From NCBI GenBank assembly GCA_044464485.1, contig JBIQLG010000003.1, positions 1-64,000 on the forward strand: DNA of 64,000 nt, in the 5' to 3' direction. Below are positions 42,226 to 52,004 of this stretch, one piece after another. The DNA comes from Terrimesophilobacter sp044464485. GTDB lineage: Bacteria > Actinomycetota > Actinomycetes > Actinomycetales > Microbacteriaceae. The translations under genes were made by a program, and so were the position numbers. A model generated the notes under the pieces. It worked only from the letters and a program-made list of their open reading frames with translations. It did not search any database and had not been told where the DNA came from. Each line of letters begins with the position of its first letter. Position 1 is the first letter of the stretch.

Positions 42226-43203
42226 TTAGGAAAAAATCGCGTTGATCTCGTCCAGATCGGCGATGCCCGGATGCCATGACGAGGCCGCGGCGATGTTGTG
42301 ACTGACCTGGTCGGGACTCGTGGCACCCGCAATGACGCTGGAAAGGTTCGGTTGAGCCAGGAGCCAGCCAAACGTGCCTTCCAGCATGGTGATACCGCGC
42401 TGCTCACAGAACGTGCGGAACGCCTCGACGGCATCCCAGTTCGTTTGCTCAAGAAGATGCTTCTTTTGCTCCATCACGCGGGAATTCCGCGGCCCGCCCG
42501 CCCGCGTGTACTTGCCCGTAAGTATTCCGTTGTGCAACGGAAAGAACGGCAAAAACCCCAGGCCGTACTGTCGCACGGCAGGCAGCACCTCCTGTTCGAC
42601 CCCTCGAGCCAGCAAACTGTATTCATTTTGCGCGGAAATGAATCGCGAATGACCCGAGAGCTCGGCGGTGAACTCGGCTTCCGCTATTTGCCAACCCGCG
42701 AGATTCGAGTGACCGAAGTAGCGGATCTTGCCTTCCCTGACCAGGTCATCGAGCGCAGAAATGGTCTCGCCGATCGGCGTCGACGGGTCAGGTGCGTGCA
42801 ATTGGTACAGGTCGATCCAGTCCGTTTGCAGCCTGCGAAGCGACGCTTCCACTGCACGTCGGATGTACCGTCGGGAGCCGCGGGCACCCCAGTCCGGCCC
42901 GTTGGCGCCTTCCATATCCATTCCGAATTTGGTTGCCAGCACGATTTTCTCGCGTCGCCCTTTGAGCGCGACCCCCATGAGCGTCTCGCTGAGTCCGCGC
43001 TCCTTACCGTATATATCCGCACCATCGAAGAAGGTAATTCCCGCATCGATCGCCGCATGGATGACGGCGTTGGTCCCCGCCTGGGTTTCCGTCGCCGTGT
43101 TTGCGCGACCGAAATTGTTGCAGCCCATTCCAATAGTGGAGACTCTCAACCCCGACGGCCCGAGGTTGCGATAGTGGATGTGAGCGCTCGTCGATTCAGA
43201 CAT
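42226..43203 (-). CDS. Aldo/keto reductase
   Basis: 325 residues, (beta/alpha)8 barrel NADPH-dependent reductase. The catalytic tetrad can be placed: Asp and Tyr in FFDGADIYGKERG, Lys in VLATKFGMD and His in YFGHSN. The GFLPFFPLHNGILTGKY and late LAQPNLSSVIAGA segments resemble the YhdN/Tas-like subgroup. It is convergent with the MDR gene (17-bp gap), so it is not in the same operon. It probably reduces aldehydes or ketones; no specific pathway can be named. Confidence 0.87.
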   Translation of the reverse strand: MSESTSAHIHYRNLGPSGLRVSTIGMGCNNFGRANTATETQAGTNAVIHAAIDAGITFFDGADIYGKERGLSETLMGVALKGRREKIVLATKFGMDMEGANGPDWGARGSRRYIRRAVEASLRRLQTDWIDLYQLHAPDPSTPIGETISALDDLVREGKIRYFGHSNLAGWQIAEAEFTAELSGHSRFISAQNEYSLLARGVEQEVLPAVRQYGLGFLPFFPLHNGILTGKYTRAGGPRNSRVMEQKKHLLEQTNWDAVEAFRTFCEQRGITMLEGTFGWLLAQPNLSSVIAGATSPDQVSHNIAAASSWHPGIADLDEINAIFS

Positions 43204-43293
43204 GCCTCTACGCTATCCATTCCCGCACACGGGTGCAGTCAGCGCCATTCACACATGTTCGAGGAGTCGACGCCGGTAGTCGGCGCGGTGGGT

Positions 43294-43299
43294 TAGCGT
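43294..43299 (+). promoter_or_regulatory. Candidate -10 element for ogt, leaderless type
   Basis: TAGCGT fits the TANNNT pattern and ends 6 bp before ATG 43306, which has no Shine-Dalgarno. The 102-bp divergent gap (43204-43305) holds no clear -35 box or other signal. Confidence 0.33.
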
Positions 43300-43305
43300 C
43301 AGTCC

Positions 43306-43809
43306 ATGACACACCACGCAACCCCCGAGTGGCTTTTGCGCATCGAAAGCCCGATTGGGCGACTCGAACTGGTGAGTGACGGAAAGTCGCTCACGTCCCT
43401 CACGATGGAACGCAACGGCATGCTGCCCCGCGATGGCGTTCCGGAAAACTCCCATCGAGTGCTCGAGCGCGCCGCTTCGCAATTGACAGAGTATTTCGGC
43501 GGACGCCGTCGCTCATTCTCGGTGCCGCTGGCACCCAAAGGCACGGCGTTTCAACATGCCGTTTGGGACCAGCTCCGCGCACTGGAGTGGGGCGAGCTGA
43601 CCACGTATGGCGAATTGGGGCTGGGCACAGGCCGCCCCGCTGCCGGGCGCGCGGTGGGCGGTGCGATCGGCGCGAACCCGATCCCGATCATCGTGCCCTG
43701 CCATCGAGTTCTTGGTTCTGACGGGCGGGTCACCGGCTACAGCGGCGGCGCGGGAATTCCCACAAAACTCTGGCTCCTGGAGCACGAAGGGATCGTGCTC
43801 GCTGCCTAA
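43306..43809 (+). CDS. ogt: Methylated-DNA--protein-cysteine methyltransferase
   Basis: 167 residues. It repairs O6-methylguanine by irreversible transfer of the alkyl group to its own cysteine. The active site IIVPCHRVLG has C132. GTAFQHAVWDQLRAL and the GYSGG turn are also diagnostic. The Ada-type N-terminal regulatory domain is absent, so this is the stand-alone Ogt form. The stop shares CTAA with the convergent yaaA gene. Confidence 0.92.
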   Translation: MTHHATPEWLLRIESPIGRLELVSDGKSLTSLTMERNGMLPRDGVPENSHRVLERAASQLTEYFGGRRRSFSVPLAPKGTAFQHAVWDQLRALEWGELTTYGELGLGTGRPAAGRAVGGAIGANPIPIIVPCHRVLGSDGRVTGYSGGAGIPTKLWLLEHEGIVLAA

Positions 43810-44546
43810 ATGATCAGCTGCAGCTCACCGGGCGCGCCCGGTTCGAGGCAGATGCCCTGTTGGGCGCTCCAGGCGAGGAGCGAATCGACATCGATGTGAT
43901 CGATGCGCGCCTCGAGGATGTTGCGCACGAGTTCGCCCTTGGCGTGTTTGTTGAAATGGTTAAGAGCCCGCCGGGCACCGTCCGGCTCGACTGACACAAC
44001 ACGGATGAAGACCGAACCTTCAGGTGCTCGACCGAGCCCAACATACGATTCCGACCTGAGGTCGAGGATGAGTCCCGACACCGAGGACAGTTCCCTCTCG
44101 ATGACCGTACGCCAGGTTTTCGCGAGCGAAAGCTGCGGCAGACGCGAATTGTGCGAAAGCCGGTAGGCAGGGATGGGGTCAAGCGCACGAACGAGCCCGA
44201 ACAGTGCGGAATGAATCAGAAGATGCCGTCCGGCAAAGTCTCTTGCCGCGACATCCAGCGCACCCGCTCCGAGTGCGTCGTACAGCACGCCGGTGTATCG
44301 ATCCAGTGCGGGACGAACCGGCGATCGCCTCAGGGTGCGGTTTCGATCGATTTCAAAATACTGCTGTTCGCTGAGACCGAGAGCGCTGGCGGCGGCAGCT
44401 CGATTGGTGCAGAGTCTCCGCACCTCCGCCAACACCCTGCGACGTGCGGGATTCAACGACGGGAACCCGAGGGCAGCAAGATCCAGCGCCTGGCCTGCCG
44501 CACCGCCATCCCGTTTCGACTCCGACGGCGGCAGAAGAATGTGCAC
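43806..44546 (-). CDS. yaaA: YaaA family (peroxide stress / UPF0246) protein
   Basis: 246 residues. It begins MHILLPPSESKRDGG, the signature N-terminus, and continues with TGVLYDALGA, HLLIHSALFGLV and FNKHAKGELVRNIL. E. coli YaaA lowers intracellular iron-driven oxidative damage and can bind DNA; the biochemical activity remains uncertain. The GTG start touches the TAG of atpC (shared base), so it may ride on the ATP synthase transcript. It is convergent with ogt. Confidence 0.88.
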   Translation of the reverse strand: MHILLPPSESKRDGGAAGQALDLAALGFPSLNPARRRVLAEVRRLCTNRAAAASALGLSEQQYFEIDRNRTLRRSPVRPALDRYTGVLYDALGAGALDVAARDFAGRHLLIHSALFGLVRALDPIPAYRLSHNSRLPQLSLAKTWRTVIERELSSVSGLILDLRSESYVGLGRAPEGSVFIRVVSVEPDGARRALNHFNKHAKGELVRNILEARIDHIDVDSLLAWSAQQGICLEPGAPGELQLII

Positions 44547-44824
44547 TAGTGCGCGTGCGAATCCGACGATATGAGCGCGGCGTTGCGTGCAACAACGGTC
44601 ACGACATCATGGTCGACGGAGAGAAAGCCATCTTCCGCACTTGCCTTCACCATCGTGCCGTCGTCGAGAGTGATTCGAACCTCGCCGCTTGCCAAAATCG
44701 CAAGGATCGGCTCGTGCCCGGTGAGAATTCCAATCTCGCCGATCATCGTCTTCGCCACGATTTGCTTCGCCTCGCCGGACCAGACTTCCTGTTCCGCCGA
44801 GACGACGCTCACATTCAGCGGCAT
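44546..44824 (-). CDS. atpC: ATP synthase epsilon subunit
   Basis: 92 residues, starting MPLNVSVVSAEQEVWSGEA. It forms the N-terminal beta-sandwich of the F1 central stalk, with GEIGILTGHEPILAIL, and has only a very short remnant after SVDHDVVTVVA. The C-terminal helical hairpin found in E. coli epsilon (about 135 residues) is missing, as in many actinobacteria, so hairpin-type autoinhibition is unlikely. The ATG at 44824 lies 1 bp after the atpD stop. Confidence 0.93.
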   Translation of the reverse strand: MPLNVSVVSAEQEVWSGEAKQIVAKTMIGEIGILTGHEPILAILASGEVRITLDDGTMVKASAEDGFLSVDHDVVTVVARNAALISSDSHAH

Positions 44825-44825
44825 G

Positions 44826-46352
<1,527 letters not shown>

Positions 46353-46377
46353 GGCTATCCTGTTTCTCCTGGGTTGG

Positions 46378-47280
46378 CTATTTTGCCGAGGCCAGGGCGT
46401 CAGCGCCGCCCACGATCTCGGAAATCTGCTGAGTAATTTCGGACTGGCGCGCGTTGTTCGCCAGTCTGGTGTAATCCTTGATGAGCTTGTCGGCGTTGTC
46501 GCTCGCCGATTTCATCGCCTTCTGGGTCGCCGCATGCTTGCTCGCTGCGGACTGCAGCATCGCATTGAAAATGCGGCTTTCGATGTAGACAGGAAGCAGC
46601 GCATCCAGAACGTCGTCAACATCCGGCTCAAACTCGTAAAGCGGAAGCGCTTTGTACTCCTCCGGCTCCGCCTCGGTGCTCTCGACCACCTCGAGTGGAA
46701 GCAACCGCACGACCTCGGGAGTCTGGGTGAGCATGCTGACGAAACGGTTGTACACGATGTGGATCTCGTCCACGCCGCCTTCCGATGCCGGCTGCAGGAA
46801 CCTCTCGACCAGCACATCGCCGATCTCGTGCGCTGTCTCCGACTCCGGGTTGTCCGTTCCACCCACCCAGTATTTTTCAATGGGACGCTTGCGGAAATTG
46901 AAGTACGCGATGGCTTTGCGTCCGACGAGATAGTGAACGACTTCCTTGCCTTCGGAACGCAGCCGCGCTGCCAACTCGCCCGCCTCCTTGACGACGTTCG
47001 TGTTGAACGCACCCGCAAGCCCGCGATCCGACGAAAAAATCAGGATCGCCGCCCGCTCAACTTTCTCAGGCTCCGTCGTGAGCACGTGGTCAACGTTGGA
47101 GTACGTTGCCAACGCTGAAACGGCCCGCGTTACCGCCCGCGAATACGGCCCGGACGCCGCCACCCGCTGCTGCGCTTTTTGGATGCGCGAGGCGGCGATG
47201 AGCTCCATCGCCTTGGTGATCTTCTTGGTCGTCTGGGCAGACTTTATCTTCTGCCGGTAGACCCGAAGTTGCGCTCCCAT
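46378..47280 (-). CDS. atpG: ATP synthase gamma subunit
   Basis: 300 residues, the rotor shaft of F1. The N-terminal MGAQLRVYRQKIKSAQTTKK and ITKAMELIAASRI helix, the central ILIFSSDRGLAGAFN and the C-terminal SASDNADKLIKDYTRLANNARQ helix are all characteristic. Standard actinobacterial length. It lies between atpA (3-bp gap) and atpD (25-bp gap). Confidence 0.95.
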   Translation of the reverse strand: MGAQLRVYRQKIKSAQTTKKITKAMELIAASRIQKAQQRVAASGPYSRAVTRAVSALATYSNVDHVLTTEPEKVERAAILIFSSDRGLAGAFNTNVVKEAGELAARLRSEGKEVVHYLVGRKAIAYFNFRKRPIEKYWVGGTDNPESETAHEIGDVLVERFLQPASEGGVDEIHIVYNRFVSMLTQTPEVVRLLPLEVVESTEAEPEEYKALPLYEFEPDVDDVLDALLPVYIESRIFNAMLQSAASKHAATQKAMKSASDNADKLIKDYTRLANNARQSEITQQISEIVGGADALASAK

Positions 47281-47283
47281 CGG

Positions 47284-48921
47284 TTATCGACGACCCTTGA
47301 CGATCTGCTCCTGAGCGATGTCTTCCGGAGCGATTTCTTCAAACTCTTCCTTGCCTGCGGCAATGAGCGGCTTTCCTTCACCGGTCTGGAACTCGAGCTT
47401 GAACTTGTCAATCGCCTTATCAAGCGCATCAACCGTGTCGTCGTCCAGCACGTTGGACTCACGAAGAGTCGCGAGAACTTTCGTGTGGCGTCCGAGGTAG
47501 TCGAGAAGTTCGCGTTCGAAGCGAAGGATGTCCTCGACCGGCACTTCGTCGAGCTTTCCGTTTGTGCCCGCCCAGATCGAAACAACCTGGTCTTCAACGG
47601 GGTACGGCGAATACTGGGGTTGCTTGAGCAGTTCGGTGAGGCGGGCACCGCGCGCAAGCTGGCGGCGGCTGGCGGCATCCAAGTCCGAGGCGAACATGGC
47701 GAACGCTTCGAGCGACCGGTACTGCGCAAGCTCCAGCTTGAGCGTTCCCGACACCTTCTTGATGGATTTGACCTGAGCGTCACCTCCGACTCGCGAGACC
47801 GAGATTCCCACGTCGACCGCGGGACGCTGGTTGGCGTTGAACAGGTCGGACTGCAGGAAGATCTGCCCATCGGTGATCGAGATCACGTTGGTCGGGATGT
47901 AGGCCGCGACGTCGTTCGCCTTGGTCTCGATGATGGGTAGGCCCGTCATCGAACCGGCGCCGAGGTCGTCGGAGAGCTTCGCACAGCGCTCCAGCAGTCG
48001 GGAGTGCAGGTAGAACACGTCGCCGGGGTACGCTTCACGGCCCGGCGGGCGACGCAGAAGAAGTGACACGGCACGGTAGGCCTCGGCCTGCTTGGAGAGG
48101 TCGTCGAACACGATGAGCACGTGCTTGCCGCCGTACATCCAGTGCTGACCGATCGCACTCCCGGTGTAGGGAGCGAGGTACTTGAAGCCCGCAGCATCCG
48201 AGGCGGGACTCGCGACGATCGTCGTGTACTCGAGTGCGCCCGCGTCTTCGAGCGCGCCCTTGACGCTCGCAATCGTCGAGCCCTTCTGGCCGATCGCGAC
48301 GTAAATGCAGCGCACTTGCTTGTTGACGTCGCCGGAATCCCAGTTGGCCTTCTGATTGATGATCGTGTCGATCGCGATCGCCGTCTTGCCCGTTTGCCGG
48401 TCGCCGATGATCAGCTGGCGCTGTCCGCGACCGATCGGGATCATCGCGTCGATCGCCTTGATCCCCGTCTGCATGGGCTCGTGGACGCTCTTGCGTTGCA
48501 TGACGCCGGGCGCCTGCAGCTCGAGCGCACGGCGACCTTCCGCCTTGATGTCGCCAAGGCCGTCAATGGGATTGCCGAGTGGGTCAACCACGCGTCCGAG
48601 GTAGGCATCGCCCACCGGCACCGACAGAACTTCGCCGGTGCGCGTTACCTCCATGCCTTCTTCGATTCCCGTGAAGTCACCGAGCACGACCACGCCGATT
48701 TCGCTCTCATCGAGGTTCAGCGCGAGCCCCAGCGTTCCGTCGGCAAAACGCAGCAGCTCATTGGCCATCGCGCCCGGCAGTCCCTGGACATGCGCGATGC
48801 CGTCCGCGGTGTCGATCACGTGACCAACCTCGTTCACGCCCGCCTTGTCAGGCTCGTACGACTTCGCGAAGTCTTGCAGGGCATCGCGGATCTCGTCCGG
48901 GCTGATGGTGAGTTCTGCCAT
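47284..48921 (-). CDS. atpA: ATP synthase alpha subunit
   Basis: 545 residues, the non-catalytic nucleotide-binding F1 subunit. Walker A is GDRQTGKTAIAID, with VYVAIGQKGS-type sequence (CIYVAIGQKGSTIA) and VLIVFDDLSKQAEAYR, and the arginine-finger region lies in VGISVSRVGG. The C-terminal ~35 residues, Lys/Glu-rich, are of the actinobacterial type. GAGGAAAG provides a good Shine-Dalgarno. It follows atpH after 53 bp containing a small hairpin. Confidence 0.96.
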   Translation of the reverse strand: MAELTISPDEIRDALQDFAKSYEPDKAGVNEVGHVIDTADGIAHVQGLPGAMANELLRFADGTLGLALNLDESEIGVVVLGDFTGIEEGMEVTRTGEVLSVPVGDAYLGRVVDPLGNPIDGLGDIKAEGRRALELQAPGVMQRKSVHEPMQTGIKAIDAMIPIGRGQRQLIIGDRQTGKTAIAIDTIINQKANWDSGDVNKQVRCIYVAIGQKGSTIASVKGALEDAGALEYTTIVASPASDAAGFKYLAPYTGSAIGQHWMYGGKHVLIVFDDLSKQAEAYRAVSLLLRRPPGREAYPGDVFYLHSRLLERCAKLSDDLGAGSMTGLPIIETKANDVAAYIPTNVISITDGQIFLQSDLFNANQRPAVDVGISVSRVGGDAQVKSIKKVSGTLKLELAQYRSLEAFAMFASDLDAASRRQLARGARLTELLKQPQYSPYPVEDQVVSIWAGTNGKLDEVPVEDILRFERELLDYLGRHTKVLATLRESNVLDDDTVDALDKAIDKFKLEFQTGEGKPLIAAGKEEFEEIAPEDIAQEQIVKGRR

Positions 48922-48940
48922 TGTCTTTCCTCTTCATTGC

Positions 48941-48954
48941 GCCAGCTCACTGGC
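48941..48954. other. Small hairpin in the atpH-atpA gap
   Basis: GCCAG-CTCA-CTGGC, a 5-bp stem with a 4-nt loop, 20 bp before atpA. No T-tract. It could influence differential translation or mRNA stability of atpA, whose product is needed in three copies per complex, but it is short. Confidence 0.25.
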
Positions 48955-48974
48955 TCCTGGGTAGTTCTCGGCGT

Positions 48975-49766
48975 TTAGCCGACGAGTTGAAGTTTTAGTT
49001 CTTTCAATCGAGTCGCGACGCTGTCGTCGATCACGTCGCTGCCGACGGCGACGCGGACGCCGCCGAGGATCGATGGATCCACAATTTGATTGATTCGCAA
49101 CGCACCGTACTTTGCGGACAGGCCTTTGCGAAGCTTCTCCAGCTGAGACGCACCTAGCGGCGACGCGGCGGTGACCGTTGCGACAGCGAGATCTTTTTGA
49201 TCCGCGATGATATCTGCCGCGGATTTCAGCAGCGCGCCAATGCGCCGGCCAAGCGGTTGCTGGACCAGGTGGCTGATGATCGAGACCGTCTGAGGGCTCG
49301 CACGGCCGTCAAGAAGTGACGCGATAAGCGCTGCTTTGGCGCTCGGGTCTCCCAGCTTGCTGCCCACCGCGAGTTCCAGTTCCGCGTTGGATTGCACGAG
49401 TTGCCCGAATGCGAAGAGTTCCGCGGAGATATCGACTTTCGAGTCGACTGAATCGGCCATTACCCGCAGCCCAAGCTCTTCCACGCCGAACAGAAAGTCA
49501 GAGGCCTCAGACCAGCGACTCTGCGCGAGTCCCGTGAGTAGCTCGCGCGCCTCTTTTCCGAGGCTTCGGAACACCGAATTCACGAGGGTGGCCTTGTCCT
49601 CCGGAGCAGCCGCGGGGTCCGTGAGTGCGCCAAGGAGCTGAGCTGAGGCGCCAATTGCTCGCCCGGCCGAGAAAATCTCGTCACCCACGGCCAGTTTCGC
49701 TGCGTCAGGGCGCGCGGCGATAGCCGCCTTCGCCGCAGCAACAGCTTCTCTGGTCGCAGAGCCCAT
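48975..49766 (-). CDS. atpH: ATP synthase delta subunit
   Basis: 263 residues, the peripheral-stalk connector on top of F1. It is longer than the ~180-residue E. coli form, with the N-terminal addition common in actinobacteria, but it is not a b-delta fusion as in mycobacteria. The C-terminal part has VATVTAASPLGASQLEKLRK and the family-typical VDPSILGGVRVAVGSDVID. It starts 2 bp after atpF. Confidence 0.92.
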   Translation of the reverse strand: MGSATREAVAAAKAAIAARPDAAKLAVGDEIFSAGRAIGASAQLLGALTDPAAAPEDKATLVNSVFRSLGKEARELLTGLAQSRWSEASDFLFGVEELGLRVMADSVDSKVDISAELFAFGQLVQSNAELELAVGSKLGDPSAKAALIASLLDGRASPQTVSIISHLVQQPLGRRIGALLKSAADIIADQKDLAVATVTAASPLGASQLEKLRKGLSAKYGALRINQIVDPSILGGVRVAVGSDVIDDSVATRLKELKLQLVG

Positions 49767-49768
49767 GA

Positions 49769-50338
49769 CTATTTGCCTGCTTTCGCCAGCGAATCTGACT
49801 CGAGGTCGGACAGGAAGCGATCGACGATGGCCGCCGACTTCTTGTCGTCTTCGAGACTCGCGCCGATCACGCTGGATGCGAGACTGAGAGCGAGCGTCCC
49901 CACTTCTGCCTTCAACGAGTTCAGGGCATTCTCGCGCTCCACCTCGATGGTGGCCAATGCCGCCGCGTTGATGCGCGCAGCCTCGGCCTGCGCCTGCTCC
50001 TTGAGCTCCGCCAGAATCTTCATTCCGTCTGCCCTCGCCTGCTCGCGAATTCTGGCGGCTTCGGTGCGCGCCTCCTTCAGCGCGTCCTCGAACTCGTTCT
50101 TCGTGGATTCGGCCTCTTCCTGAGCCTTCTGAGCGCGCAAAATGCCGCCCTCGATGGCGTCGTGCCGCGCGTCAAGTGCGCGGTTGATGTTGGGCATGAC
50201 TACGCGAATGATCACGATGAGAACGACGATGAACGCCACTGTGCCCCAGATCAGGTCTGGCAGTTCCGGAATGAGGATGCTGTGCTCAGCCCCTTCTGAA
50301 GCCGGCTCAGCCGCCGCGAGGACGAATGCGTTGTGCAT
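49769..50338 (-). CDS. atpF: ATP synthase subunit b
   Basis: 189 residues. One N-terminal transmembrane helix (LIWGTVAFIVVLIVIIRVV, about 28-48) is followed by a long charged alpha-helix rich in Glu, Ala and Lys that dimerises to form the peripheral stalk. AAAGGAG precedes the ATG. It is placed between the c subunit and delta genes, as expected. Confidence 0.94.
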   Translation of the reverse strand: MHNAFVLAAAEPASEGAEHSILIPELPDLIWGTVAFIVVLIVIIRVVMPNINRALDARHDAIEGGILRAQKAQEEAESTKNEFEDALKEARTEAARIREQARADGMKILAELKEQAQAEAARINAAALATIEVERENALNSLKAEVGTLALSLASSVIGASLEDDKKSAAIVDRFLSDLESDSLAKAGK

Positions 50339-50371
50339 TCAGGACTCCTTTGGATCGTTGTGAAACGTGGC

Positions 50372-50593
50372 TTACGGTGCGGGGAACGGAATGAAGGCAA
50401 CACCGATGGCGATGAAGCACAGCGCCTCGGTGATAGCGATACCGATCCACATGAGGGTCTGCAGGCGCCCAGCGAGTTCTGGCTGGCGAGCAACGGATTC
50501 GACCGTCTTGCCGACGATGACACCGACGCCAATTCCCGAGCCGATGGCGGCGAGGCCGAAGGCGAGCGGTGCAATGTGTCCGACGAGATTCAT
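50372..50593 (-). CDS. atpE: ATP synthase subunit c
   Basis: 73 residues, a two-helix hairpin forming the rotor ring. The helix 1 glycine motif is GLAAIGSGIGVGVIVG, the polar loop is ARQPE, and the proton carrier Glu lies in GIAITEALC of helix 2. Residues needed for Na+ coordination next to it are not seen, so proton coupling is expected. AAGGAAAAC is a strong ribosome-binding site, in keeping with the high copy number. Confidence 0.96.
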   Translation of the reverse strand: MNLVGHIAPLAFGLAAIGSGIGVGVIVGKTVESVARQPELAGRLQTLMWIGIAITEALCFIAIGVAFIPFPAP

Positions 50594-50629
50594 TGTTTTC
50601 CTTTCGAGGTGGTGCGTAAAGCCTGGGGC

Positions 50630-51511
50630 TTAGTGCCCTTCGGCCAGAGCCAGCTGAATGTAGATGGCCGTAAGAATTGCGAAGATGTACGCCTGAAGCG
50701 CGGCCACGAAAAGCTCGAGGACGACGAAGGCGATGCCCAATGCGAGCGTTCCCGCGCCCAGCAGTCCCCACGGGCTTCCGCCGAGGAGAAGCGTGAAAAA
50801 GAAGTTCGTCGCCAGAAAACACAGAACCAGCAGCATGTGCCCCGCGACCATGTTCATCGTGAGTCGAAGGGTGAGCGTGATCGGCCTGACGATGAACGTC
50901 GACAATACTTCGAGCACCGCGACAATCGGCTTGATGGCCGTGGGCACGCCCGGCAACCAAAGAGCGTTCTTGAAGAATCGCCCGACACCGAACTTGCGAA
51001 TTCCCGCGTACACAAAGGTCGCATAAGCGATGATCGCCAGAATGATCGGCAGACCGATCAACCCCGTACTCGCGATTTGCAGTCCCGGAATCGTTCCCGT
51101 GAGATTCAGAGCGAGCGTGAGGAAGAAGATCGTCATGATCAGCGGGGCGAATCGCTTGCCCTCTTTCTCGCCGAGCGTCTCGATCGCAATACCCCTGCGC
51201 GCGAAATCGATCGCGAACTCCATGGCCGCCTGGCCACGCCCTGGTACTAGCTTCAGTTTGCGCGTCCCGAGCCAGAGGATGAGCACGAGCACGGTGACGG
51301 CAAGGAGTCGGATGATCAGAATGCGGTTGAGTTCGAACGGAGTTCCCGCAAACAGAATGACGGGGGGAAAGAACTCGTAGATGGAGGGGCCGACAAATTT
51401 TCCGCCAGTCTCATCGCCAGAGGCAAGGAGTGATGCGGTAAGAATTGTGGCAAGCAGGATGTGCTCCAGACGTGAGGCGCAGAGCGCAGCAGGTGGAAGA
51501 AAAACCTCCAC
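50630..51511 (-). CDS. atpB: ATP synthase subunit a
   Basis: 293 residues with about six transmembrane helices, forming the proton half-channels. The essential arginine is in TLRLTMNMVAGHML, followed by the late helix FVVLELFVAALQAYIFAILT. The start used is GTG 51511, 7 bp after the atpI-like stop, with only a weak GATAGGG upstream; there is no in-frame ATG before the conserved body. The first ~40 residues are therefore uncertain. Confidence 0.93.
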   Translation of the reverse strand: MEVFLPPAALCASRLEHILLATILTASLLASGDETGGKFVGPSIYEFFPPVILFAGTPFELNRILIIRLLAVTVLVLILWLGTRKLKLVPGRGQAAMEFAIDFARRGIAIETLGEKEGKRFAPLIMTIFFLTLALNLTGTIPGLQIASTGLIGLPIILAIIAYATFVYAGIRKFGVGRFFKNALWLPGVPTAIKPIVAVLEVLSTFIVRPITLTLRLTMNMVAGHMLLVLCFLATNFFFTLLLGGSPWGLLGAGTLALGIAFVVLELFVAALQAYIFAILTAIYIQLALAEGH

Positions 51512-51518
51512 AACCCTA

Positions 51519-52004
51519 TCAAAGAATTGGGGGAGTTTTTTTCGAAGATTCGGTCGGATCTCCCGGCAAAGCCACGTCTACATACGGCACGCGGCTGGTC
51601 TGGAAGGTCACGACGTCGACGGCGAGAAGGCCTGCGACCGCCACGATGGCCGAAACGGAAAATACTCCCGGATTCAACCACTGCTGTGTGCCCAGCCAGA
51701 TCGCGACCCCGACAAAAATCACGAGCTTGAGCAGCCACGTGCCGATGACTATCCCGAAGTAGCGCGCATCGAGCATGACGCCGCGAGTTACTTTCGTCGC
51801 GACGAGAATGCTTGCCGCAGTAAGCCCCATGAAGACGAGCGCCAGCCCTGCCCCGACGAGAGCGCTCATCGCACCGGAACCCCCCGCCACAGTTGCGCCA
51901 AGTGCGGAGCCAAAGATCGCGAGGGCAGCGGTAAACGCGCTGCCCAGAATCAATGACCGCGCATAGACGGATCGCGAGCGCCAGGAACGCCGGTCGCTCA
52001 TCAT
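51519..52004 (-). CDS. AtpI-like small membrane protein
   Basis: 161 residues with four hydrophobic segments (about 18-36, 43-68, 81-103, 113-131) and a polar tail. Its position directly before atpB is that of atpI, whose products assist c-ring assembly or Mg2+ uptake in other bacteria. Sequence similarity to AtpI is not obvious by eye, so the assignment rests on context and topology. The ATG at 52004 overlaps the wecA-like stop (ATGA). Confidence 0.65.
   Translation of the reverse strand: MMSDRRSWRSRSVYARSLILGSAFTAALAIFGSALGATVAGGSGAMSALVGAGLALVFMGLTAASILVATKVTRGVMLDARYFGIVIGTWLLKLVIFVGVAIWLGTQQWLNPGVFSVSAIVAVAGLLAVDVVTFQTSRVPYVDVALPGDPTESSKKTPPIL

Noticed and set aside
44546..44824. Truncated or broken atpC
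   Set aside because: The missing C-terminal hairpin is usual for actinobacterial epsilon subunits, and the reading frame and stop are clean.
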